The notes below the pieces were generated by a model, which worked only from the letters and a program-made list of their open reading frames with translations, did not search any database and was not told the DNA's origin. A DNA stretch of 64,000 bases from Blastobasis lacticolella (Eukaryota; Arthropoda; Insecta; Lepidoptera; Blastobasidae), in contig LR990046.1 of assembly GCA_905147135.1 (NCBI GenBank), forward strand, positions 11,872,501-11,936,500. The letters run 5' to 3'. The position numbers were made by a program, and so were the translations under genes. This document shows positions 45,901-57,900 of the stretch, in pieces. Each line of letters opens with the position of its first letter. The stretch's first letter is position 1.

Positions 45901-48900
45901 TTAACGGGCTATGCTGCGCTGTTCACCCTTACAGTAAGTTACAGAAAACTAACTGAGATTGAAGAACGCAGCACTGCCCAATAGTGGCATGTACGTGATC
46001 CCCGACAGCTGCAATCCGCAACGGATTGTCATGAAACTAATGTGTCGCTGTTGTGATTTGTCCCAAGGCCATAATAAGTTCAATGAGGAGCCAAGCGCTG
46101 CAGTGCGAGCTGTGGGACTGGGACCCGGGCATGGGCATTCAGAACGATGATTTCCTCGGCAGGTCCGTCCCAGCCTCCGTGCTATATTAGCGCCATCTAG
46201 GCCGTGTTGTGTTGCGTTCCGCCACGAATTTTATTATCATCCCCATAGCCGAAATGCGAAACCTAGTTTATGCCATTAGAAATTAGTCGTTCATCCAGTG
46301 ATTTAGATAAATTTTGGTAATTAGATTAACTACATAGGTACCGTAGAAATTAGATTTTTAAAATAGAGAGTTATTTTCATTTTCACATAACCCGTCTAGC
46401 AGATAGACGTGCCAGCGGCTTGGGCAATTGTATATACATTGCTAGCGAATTCAACTGGCCTTTGTCTGCTAGGTCGCCGCGCGCGCAATATATTTTGATG
46501 ATAATAAAATTCTTTTGCAATAACCATTTTAATTACCTATATTTTTTATTATTATTTGTGTGGTTATATTTTATATCTAATTTGTGTGGTTTGTGTTTTC
46601 AATTTAATTGTTACGGTACAGTGATTTGTCCGATGGGTTTTATGTTTAATTTAGTATCGCTTCAGGTGACAACTTGTTGCTGGTGATCGTCAGGAGAGCG
46701 ACTCGTACACGGTTTTTATTAGGAACATACAATATTATTAAGTAGAGACCAGAAAATTGGCATAATGGTATCTGATCTCAACTTAATTTACCTACTCACA
46801 TACAAAATGCATACAAGTCACGGTGTGGTAAAAAATCCAACACAATTGTAACAAATCCACATGAACCCACTAACAATCTAATCTACAAACATCCAGCAGG
46901 ACCAAGTTTAATAAAACTTACAATCCGACAAACATTTTTATCGCATTGTCGCACTATCATTGAGTTTGATAATCACAATGATGTGAAACTGTGCTATCCA
47001 TACGGATATCCATAAATCCACTATCCATACGGTAGGCAAACGGGCCGCCTGATGGGAAGTGGTCACCGCTGCCTATAGACATTTTGTTTTGGCCATTTAC
47101 ATGCTGCATATTTTCTGCTCATCTCGCATTTATTTACTTTTTTTTAAAGCAGAAATCCTGTACTGAAAATGATTATTTTTATTGCTTTGTTTTATATCAT
47201 TAACATGTAGAAATCCATTTCGCGTTCAATTGGATACATTTACGACATACATTAAAAACGTCAAACACTTGAAAGTCGATCAAAGCTTACATCAAGTTTC
47301 AAGAGTTTGAATGAAAATCGTAGCGTTATTGTGTCAGTTCCAATATTTCTTGAAATAATCGTGACATTTTTCTGTATGTAATAGAATTTGTAATACACAA
47401 ATCTGTCACCTGGTAATTTCATTAGGTAAACAGGCCAAATTGTCTTATTATCATGTATGATTGCACTCGTTAAGTCGGATTGTCAACTTTATTAAACTTG
47501 GCCCTAGTGAAGCAGTACCTAAAATTCCTATTCACTTGGAGGGTGTTTTGCTTTGTATTATAATGCTTTTTGTGTGTGTTGTGTAATGCGGTGGGTTGTG
47601 GCAGTCAGTGCTGGCGTGCAGCGAAATGCGGGTCTCGGTGAAGCTTTATGACTGGGATCGCGCGGGGAGAGATGAAAAACTCGGCAGGTCGGTCGCTGCA
47701 TACAATGCTTGTGTACGATCACCGGCATACAAAGCGACTGTACATGCCAAAACACGTTCCGCACTCTCGAGGCTGCGTCGGCGAATCGTCAATGCTTCTC
47801 GCATCTGACCGTACCATTTGTAGCTTAAATACGAACACTCTCTCTCTGTAAATACAACGCGCTATTCGTACTAACAGTCGTATATCACGATTTCCTAACA
47901 CCACTCCCAGTCAGAGATCACGACATTCTAGTACCGCTCTAACAATCGATAAACTAACTTTCGACGGCCACTAAACTGGAAAACGCGTACAACATTAGCA
48001 CTGCACAACATTCAGTTCATTTGCGATGCCAATTTATTGTCTTAATTCATGTATCGTACCTCAAAATATCTCCACGATGTAAGTGTTCATTTCAAACACG
48101 GCACGCCACACATTCGCCATAATATTTATAATGCCAATGAAGATGTAAAGAATAAAGAGTCGTAATTTGGTTAATGTCAAGTCAGGATACGAGTTCATTA
48201 TTTATTTCCTCCAACTTTAGTATGGAATTACACTTGTTACTTATTATTCCTTTACTTTCGCCAAATAAAACGGCTATTCCTAAAATCCTGACCTAAGACC
48301 GAAATAATGCCAACATATAAGATACTTGTGACTCTCGATAGTTTTTATATAACGATAACGCGGCAGATATTATAGACTTTATTAAACTAATTAATTAACG
48401 CTGTAATTTATATTTCCGATAACTTCGTTGTATTGCTATAATGACACATAAAAATGCCCGATTGTCTTTTTTTTAGTTTTCAGTACCACACATATGATCC
48501 GAATGATTTTACAATTAACTTTATGTGTCTTGCCTGCATTAACAAAATCGCTTTCGTCGGACTTTAACTGAAAATGCATTTTTGTAGTCCTATCTGTTCG
48601 TTGCAGTACTGAAAAGTTTAAAAGTGTACTGCTGGTAGTTTGTTTTGCATGTTAGCCATAGTTATAAGAATTAAAATTAATGTAAACTTCCCATGTGTAT
48701 TTCGGTGTAGGTAATTAAAGAAGTACTTACCTAAGAGGTGTATCTGTAAAGACACCACATATTGTAGAATCTCGAGATTAAATAGAGACAATATTAACCC
48801 TTTAATAAAGTGTAGTAACATCTTTACATTTTATGTAGAGTTGACCAAGATAAACTAAGAATCATGAAATAAATAATGACAGATTAAAAGGTAAAATAGA

Positions 48901-51900
48901 ATTTGAAAAACGTGTAATGTTATATTAATTTCTAGATGCTCGCTGGATGTCTCCCAAGTTGTTAAAGCTGGGCGCATAGACACTGTAAGTATCTATTCAT
49001 ACATTCTTATTCCCTTGTTACTGCTATTGGCATGTTTTATAAGAGGATGTTTGATTTGTCTTCAGTGGCAAACGCTGCAACAAGCGAAGCATGGAAAAGT
49101 GCATTTGCGTTTGTCGTGGCACCGACTCTCCGCTGATCTCTTGGATCTCAGCCATGTAAGTTTCATTCGAGTTTACGAGCAGCTAAGTACCCAAAGTATG
49201 TTGTATAGTAAAGTGCCTTAATAATTTCTTATTCTAGGCCTTAACAGAGACACAACTTATCAAAACTGGAGAAGTAAGTTCTGCCGTCTTGTCGGTCTAC
49301 ATTGATTCGTGCAAGAAGCTGCCAGTAAGTACACACATTTAATCTAGTTACCGAAATATTACCTCTCGCTAAATTGTTTTAAATCATGGGAAACTAACTG
49401 GTACATCCAAGCCAGTACAAAATCCCAATTTTAAGTGTCGCTGTGCCTACCGGCTGTTTTGACTGGTCGGTCTTTCTCAGCACGCCCAAAAAATGCGCTC
49501 GATGATACCGCGGCGCCTAGCATTTTAAATTTTTTATAGATTTTTATTTAATGTTACCTATGTAGGTATGAGTTTAAAGTGTTTGTAAAATCGAAATTGA
49601 ATAAATGTATTTTGATTGAATTGAATTAAAAAAAAAGTGCAATTAGCGACACTATAAACTTCCAATACTATTTGAAAAGAAACCCGTCTTCGTACAGAGA
49701 CTGGATTTTGATTTGGATACTACATCGAGCATTTATTTCCCAGAACGCGCGCGCCCAGTCCAAGCCCGACCCCTACCTCACGGTGACTGTGGGCAAGAAG
49801 GTCGAGAACACCGCCGTACAGATGCGCACAGACGACCCCGTCTACGAGATAGGGCATTCGTTCCTTGTGCAGAACCCGCAGATTGATAAGCTCGAGATAC
49901 TGGTAGGACTTTCAGCTACATATTACACTTTTATTATGCCAAACGGTAGACAAACAGATGAGTGGGTGGTTCCATCCCCTTTGGCTGTCATCGCAATCAA
50001 GTTAGCACTACCGTGGGTATCACCAATGCGTTGGCCACCTCTGAAATCCCGGGAGACGTTATTCTGACAGCGATCAGGCAAATACTAAGCCCCTATGCTA
50101 TGGTATTCCATGGAGCACTGGAGGCCTTACCGGCAGGAACTCAATACTGGGGTAATTAGAATTACAGAATCAAAAAAGTTTATATTCGCGATTAGATGTC
50201 CACCAGGAAGAGTAACTATATCATTTTTATTGATGACAGTATTCTAAACTATTATGACTACTTCGACACTAAAAATCTCCACCCAAATCTGTCCTGAGCT
50301 ACCTCCTGCCAAGAATCAGCCCGGAGTTCTGCCAGGTCTCTTTCACTTGCCAGGGAAATATTACAGCTCTGCGGCTGTCAAAACTATTATTTTAAGTTAG
50401 TCACTTAAGTTTTCTTTTTATTATAAATTACATCTGGAATGAACATGGAATTTTAAAGACTGAATGAACTGAACTCCAGCTATAATTATTGTTTACTCTT
50501 TCAGGTTCTAGACCAGAAGACAAGCAGCCCGCTGGGACAGCTGAGCTACTCGATCAGCGCGCTGCTGAAACAGAAAGACCTCAGCCTGATTATGCAGCCC
50601 ATTATGTTACAAAAGTCTGGCCCGGAGTCGAAAATCATCATGTCGCTGCAGCTTAGGGTACTTTTAATAACCTACTGATATTATAAATGCGAAAGTAACT
50701 CTGTCTGTTATGCTTTCACGGCTAAACCACTGCACCGATTTTGATGAAATTAGGTATAGAGATATTTTAACACTTAAGGATGGACATAGAGTATTTTTTA
50801 TTCCACTCCTCTTGCGTGATATACTTGGTAGTCCACGCGGGAAAGTTAGTACATAAATATATTTTGAAAATTGTTGAACTGTTCTCAGATTTTCAATTTG
50901 ATTGACTGGAATAACACATTTTAGCAATTTTACTAAGTATTATTTAAACATATCAACAGTTAAAACTGGCAGTTATGAATGTGTTGTTGTAACGGATTAT
51001 TTTATTGCTCAAAAATTCAAAACCGTTTTATGTCATTTTACTGACCAGAGTTTCTAAATCAGACTGCAACTGCCACAATTAGAGCGAAATTGGTAATCCG
51101 ATCTCCTATTTCAGATATTGTTGGAAGCGAAGAACGAGGAAGATATAGAGGAGGAAGCGCTGGTGGCTGATCCCGCGCCGCCGCCGCCGCCGCCCGCGCC
51201 CGCGCCCGATACAGTCGACGGCCCGCCACAGGAGGCTGTGCCTAACGTGCCAGGTAATAAGGCACAAAATAGCAAACTAAGCTCTACTCGTTGTAAGTGT
51301 GAAAGTGGAGAACAAAACATTTAGTGCACACCGAGATACGATAAGTAGTTTCGTACAGAGGGCTGAGTGTAAGTATTGCTTTAACTTTATAATCGCGGTT
51401 GCGATTACGTGAAATGAGTGAAAAAATGTATAACACCATCTAGTGGCACGTAAATGAAGTTTTTCTTTTCATACTTATTTCTAAGTAAACATAAAAGCGT
51501 CGGTGGCCGAACGGTTAGAGTATACGACTCGTAAGCCAGAGGTCCCGAGTTGGAATCCCGCTCCGGCCATGTACCAATGACTGTTTTCTGAGTTATGTAC
51601 AAACCGATGCTCTTACGGTGAGGGAAAACATCGTGATGAAACCTGCACATTCAGGCGACTGGATGTGTAACCATGATCCAATCTGGTCAGGTTCCCCTGG
51701 TAGCAGGGTCATGGAGGTCAGATGGCAGTCGCTCCATTGTAATTACCTGACCTGCCAAATCCTGGATCATGGTCAAGGCGGACCCCGGGCCCTCGTACGC
51801 GATAGCACAACCGGGACATTAACGCCAAGATGATTTCTTTTTTAACGTAAACGCAAACGCGATAGTAAGTAAAGTTAAAGCAAAACTTACACTCAGCCTG

Positions 51901-54900
51901 CAGGCCGCGGCACGTATCTCGAGCGGTGACAGAGATTGAGCAGAAATAAAAAAAATGATGTCGTAGGGAAGAAAGCGGGGCGCGGGACGGCCGCAGCGTC
52001 ATGCGTGAGCGCTGATTGGCTGTCATTAGCTCCGTGCGCCGTTAGATTGGTACGCGACTGTACCTATGCGCAGAAATCCCCTTCCCGTTTAATTCACCGC
52101 TCGACTTATACGCCGCTAGGTGTACAATACGAGTACAAGCGAATGTATAAAAACATCGATCGTAACTTTACAGATTACAAACCCTTTTGTACAGTCGAGG
52201 AAACTGAATGTTTAGCGGTTAATCGTCTTCTTAATTTGTTCGTATTATTACAAAAAACATCGCATAGTGACAAAAGCATACGTCGAAAAATAGTAGCACG
52301 GCCAATTTCAGGCTTATAACAACTTGCTCAACATTCAGTTCTCTCCACTGTACGTACACTGCTCAAAAGTTTCGAACGTTAGCAATAAGGGCGTCCGCTG
52401 TATTGAGCTGGAACCCGGCACGGGTGGTCACTCTGTGCGGTGTTATTGTTGGCAATGGATTAGAATCCGCGCCGGCTCAACACAGCATATACCCTAAAAG
52501 TTCTAATGTAACCACCAAAGATGAAGCTATTTGAAACGGTTACACTATAATAAAATTTTATTAAATTATAGCGCAACCAAATGTTGACCTTCAAAATATA
52601 GAAGATAACTCCGACACCACGTCGCAAAACTCAGTGGCAACGGAGCAGATCGTAAAGGAAGTCGGTGAGCCACGTTTGAAATGAAATAAATACCTACTTG
52701 CAATTATGTATTCTAATCATCATTCTCTGTTTCATTTTAGAAGCACCACTGGAAAGTCAAGTTCCATCGGGTCGCCAATCACCGAAACTAGTACATAGGG
52801 CGTCATCTATTACAACGTGAGTTTATCCCCATTCAAAAACAAATAGGAATATGTATATTTAAAATGACGTCTTAATATTAGCGTCTCGTAGCCCTACAAG
52901 CTTAAGAGCCTAGGTTTAGGTTAGGGGCTCTCATTTTTCGTATTTGGACTCAGTCGGTCCTTTACACGTGATTGAGAACCGGATATGATAGCCTGCCTGC
53001 CCAGCTCCTTCCAAAAGTCTCTTAGGAGGTTCACTGACCTCCCGAAGGGAACCTGTTCCTAGTGAGGCTTTGGCTCTGTACCCCTTTAGTCCCTCACACT
53101 CCCTGCCTCGTGAACTATCGTTTCCTCAGCTGCTAGACAACCCCTGCACAGGAGGCTGTCCGTAGCTCCGATGATGTGCAGTAGTTTGTTTAGGTGCCCA
53201 GTAATAGTGCCAACTACTGTCTTGAGTTCACTCCATTTGAGATTGAGCAGTCTGTTAGTTAAGAGCCTAATTTTTGAACCTAGTATTTGCCTTACAGATC
53301 GGCAGGTGAAGCGGGACTCGGTCGGATCTTACTCTCACTACGCTACAGCATGCAGCACCAGATACTCTACGTTGTCGTCCACAAAATAATGTTAGTAGTA
53401 TACCACCTCTTAACAAAGTTTCGAACTAATATTGTTTTACATTACTGTGACCAATTTTTTTATTTCTACAGGAACATACCTCTAAAAGACCCTACCAATG
53501 TGCCCGACCCATACGTTAAACTGTACTTATTGCCTGGACGTTCGAAGGACTCCAAACGAAAGACTGTGGTGAGTAGAACAATATATATAGTTACAAAAAT
53601 ATTTTTGTAACTCCTGTATTTATTAAGCAATAAAGAGTTTACATACATACATACACGAGTCCATACATACACAATCACAATGATCCGAGTCCTAATAGGA
53701 CATCCAACCACAGGTTACTAGCCTGGTTACGCAAACAGTCGGTAACAATTTAGTGAAGTGCGAATCAGGTTTTCGTTCTAAACACCACTGACCGATTTGC
53801 GACCGGCGGCGGGAGGAGAGTGAATGAATGAGTTCGCGATTCGGTACTGAGATCATTGACTTACTACCCAAAGGGACTGCGCACTGCTTTGACTAAAACC
53901 GGGCAGAGCGAGAGTCACCATCGATAGTCCTGTGTCCCTTTCTAGTGTTGCCACCATTGTTGATGCAAATTCCGAATTACTTTTATTATTTGGCGCGGAC
54001 ACCGACCTCAAGGCCAGGCAGAGCCGGACCGGGTGCAATCTGAAGGTCATGTTTTCACCAGGGTCCAGCCCAAGCTTACCTTGCTACTCGGAAACTATTG
54101 GCCCTAAAACACTAGTTCCTAGAGTGAAATAATAGCATTCCTCGAGATCATCATTTCGTATGACAGCTGTCAATGTTAAATCTTTTATAAATCGGTACCC
54201 ATTGGTCCTAAAACACTAGTTTCTAGAGAGAAATGATAGTACTTGTTGAGATCTACATTTCGAATGACAGCTGTCAATGTTAAATCTTTTATAAATCGGT
54301 ACCCATTGGTCCTAAAACACTAGTTTCTAGAGAGAAATGATAGTACTTGTTGAGATCTACATTTCGAATGACAGTTGTCAAACTTGGAACTGTTGTAACT
54401 CGGAAACGATTGGTCTTAGAACACTAGTTCCTTGAGCAATACGATAGTACTGATCGAGATCTACATTTTGGATGACAGTTCTAAGTTTGACAGCTGTCAT
54501 ACGAAATGTAGATCTCGACGTCTCGATATTTCTTTAGAAACTAGTGTTCTAGAACCAATGGGTTCCGAGTTATAACACATTTAAGTTTGACAGCTGTCAC
54601 CCGAAATGTAGATATCGACGAGTACTATCACTTCTCTTAAGAAACTAGTGTTGTAGGATAAATCGTTACCGAACTCTTTTATCTGTTTTGTGGAACAAAA
54701 AGTCGTAGGTTAATAATTATGTCGACTCGACGTTTGTCGGAGAATTGTTCAGTAGATCAAAAGGTATTTTGACAACTACTTTTCGGATTGTACGGATTAC
54801 CTCATAATAATACCAAATTCACGGTAAATATATTTCTCCAATAATGGCAACACCAAACACAACACTTGTTAATTTAGAATGACGATGATTATGCCAATAA

Positions 54901-57900
54901 CATTGTGTTTACACTGTTAGAAAGGGACAAAGGACTATCGATGGTGACTCTCGCTCTGCCTCGTTTTAGTCAAAGCAGTGCGCAGTCCCTTTGGGTAGTA
55001 AGTCCATGACTGAGATATCGTGAGCTCTGATGTCTAAATAAAGGCTTGCCATTGGCTAGTATCTATCCGTCATTTTACAGCATTTCAGTCCAATAGCACG
55101 GCAGTATTTTGACAACAGTACTAGTTTACTACTCACTAGCGCCACCGACGCACGTCACTGAATGCCATTGGCTGACGTACGTTTATGCAGTGATGATTGA
55201 TTCCGATTGGCCAAAAATTATTTTACATACACTAAGAATAGTTTGGCACCATCTTTGGCCTTTCCTATCGATATTTAGATGAGTTTGTGTTGCTTGTCCA
55301 CGCAGGTGGTGAAGGACAGCTGCATGCCCGAGTACGACGAGCAATTCGAGTGGGCGATCCCGCTTGCAGAACTGCACTCTCGGAACGTAGAGGTCACCGT
55401 CGCGACGCATAAAGGCTTCCTTGGCGGGAGCCCCGTCATCGGACAGGTACGTAGCCCGAATACTGCGTTCCCGTTGAGGGCTAGAGCGATCGAATTGCAA
55501 CTTAAATTGCTTCGTTTAAGGCTTACATTGGCTTAACATAAAGTAAAACTTGTTTTACTTCGCCATGCCAATGAGGGTTTTCACGATTTCGAAATCCACG
55601 AGATGGAGATGCTGCGACGTAATGTCCGATGTCAAAATAAAGCCCTGTCATTGGCTAGAGTCAGACAGACATTTTACAGCAGCTTTTTTGTGTCCAATAT
55701 CAGGACAGTATTTTGACAACAGACCTTATGCCTCATTAGCGTCATCTCAAATACCTCATTGCAATGAAAACCCTCATTTTGCGGTATATGCAGCATTTTA
55801 AGTTATATTTCGGTCACTTCTGACGTTAACGGAAATACGGATTGTAGGGACATTGGTAGAGATCATAGGGGCTTAGACCACTTCCCATACGACATGATCA
55901 GTAAAATAAAAGTAACAAAAAAATACTCTTCTCAAAACCCCTATGTTAGATTTTCATGTGCCATCTTGCACAAGGAGTAGTCGAGGGTAAATAATCTTAA
56001 TAATTAGGTCTTGGCGTCAAAATCCCGGCTCTCGTGCGCGAGGGCCCGCGATCCTCAAACTACCATAACCATATTGTTACTGGTCTGTACTCTGAAGACC
56101 ACTTACCATATACAGGCGCGGATCCAGGATTTGATTCAGGGGTTGAGGGCAAAGCTAAAAATTATTGGTAGGTACATAGTTTGGAGGCTGCTGGACTAGA
56201 GGAACATGAATTGGAGAATTGGCAAAGAAGTATGGATGGACGAAGTACCAATCTTCTTCTATATAAATAAAAAATTATTTTCCAAATGTATATTCCCGTA
56301 TAACTTCAGAATGCTGACAAGGCTGATTTTTCAATTCTCATAGAATGTACCTGTACGATAAATAACGTATTATACTACCAAATTACAACTAACTTCACTT
56401 TAGTTATTCTTCAATTATTCTTATGCACCTACCGCAATGGTTATAATGGCACTCTTCAGACTATCGCAGGTGGGAGAGAACACTTATGTGTACCAGCGCG
56501 GTCGGCCGGCTGGTTATGCTAGACTCGCAAGAGACCTAGGCGCCTTGGGAGTACCTTTAGCCGGGAAGGCTTTTCAGGTTTCATCGAATGCAACAATGAT
56601 TTTATTTTAGTCGCATAATAACTTCTCAGACTGATATGTTTTATCTGAACGATTAAAAATCGGCCCTTATTTGACTAATTATTTTTTGTTGGGTAGGTAG
56701 GATAAGGTACGGTAGGGTAGAGATAGCGTAAGGGTAGGACACCAACACCATGCAAACGAAGTCGCCAGGCCAGCTCCGTTCCGTTCCGTTCAGGTACAAC
56801 ACCAGCCAGAAATGCTTCTGCAAGGGTGTATGTAGATCATATCAGCAAGAACTGGGTACAGCGTCGCCAACATCGGTGGTTCCGTCGTCTGTACTTGTAT
56901 TTTGAGCAACGAAGCCCAGTGGTTGTCACGGGTCTCACCCAAAGAGCTGGTTTGCTCCGGATACAGCATCAGACGTGGGAGTTGTTGATTTTAGGTGACA
57001 CCAGACCTCGTCCTCCACTGATTTTCAAACGAAGTCGCCAGGCCAGCTAGTGAAAAATATTAATGGTATAGTGTAAGGCCTTGTTCGCATGGGAGCTTTT
57101 AAAGCATTCACAGTTAGTAAGTTGTTTTTTTACCGCCTTGTTTCGACGCTCTATTCAAACGAGCGCTATAATAATCAATGTCCCAGAAAACAGCTGAAAT
57201 TGCAGCAATCTGTATTTGCGTAGTCTGTACAACGTGTAAGCAAAACAAAATTATGGGTCTATATAATTATTTGTAATAATTAATGAACAGTTAATGAAAT
57301 ACTTAGAAAAGATTATTAGTAGAAAAATAATGGTTTAGTTTAACATTGTGTAAAACTTGCAATATGTCTGAAATAAACGTTATTCATTCATTCTATAAAA
57401 GGTCATTAGATTATCCTTTTTTTTTTAATATTGGCTTTATTATACCAAAATAAAATTATAAATACCGTCACAGAGCCGTAGACTGCTTCGCCAACGGTTA
57501 ACGAGTGGCGAGCTCGTTGCGGTGCTGAAGTTCGACTAGCCTCAAAGTACGAAACGCTTAACCTTGGTTATCGGTCTCGCAAACAATGCGCGTTAAAGCG
57601 TCGAAAAAGCTCTCGTGCGAACGTGCTGGAGTGAAATAGTGACTAAAGGAGAACGAATGGTTAGTTAGTTTGGTGGGTGTGTGGAAACGATGAATGGGTG
57701 AGATTGTGTATGTAAGTAAATTATATTACAAAAGACGAAGTCTCACAAGTTAGAAAAATAATCAAAGCAGGGGACATTTATTACATTAGCCCTTGGCTAT
57801 AATGTGTCCGGCCTTGAAAATCGTAGCGTGTCTTCTACGATCGAAAAATCATAAAGCTGCAATTAGGGCTTGCAATTGAATATTTGAATATTCGAATATT

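Noticed and set aside
46088..46103. Acceptors at 46087, 46090 or 46103 for alternative exon b
   Set aside because: The first two give the wrong frame. The third keeps frame but drops 12 residues that align with exon a, so 46067/46068 was chosen.
51494..51570. Possible tRNA gene (A-box- and B-box-like sequence)
   Set aside because: Acceptor and anticodon stems do not pair, and the same head-body composite recurs at 20285 and 30990, so it is a SINE head.
51936..52319. 127-codon ORF in an Esyt2 intron
   Set aside because: No domain, low-complexity basic composition, and no conserved features; consistent with chance.
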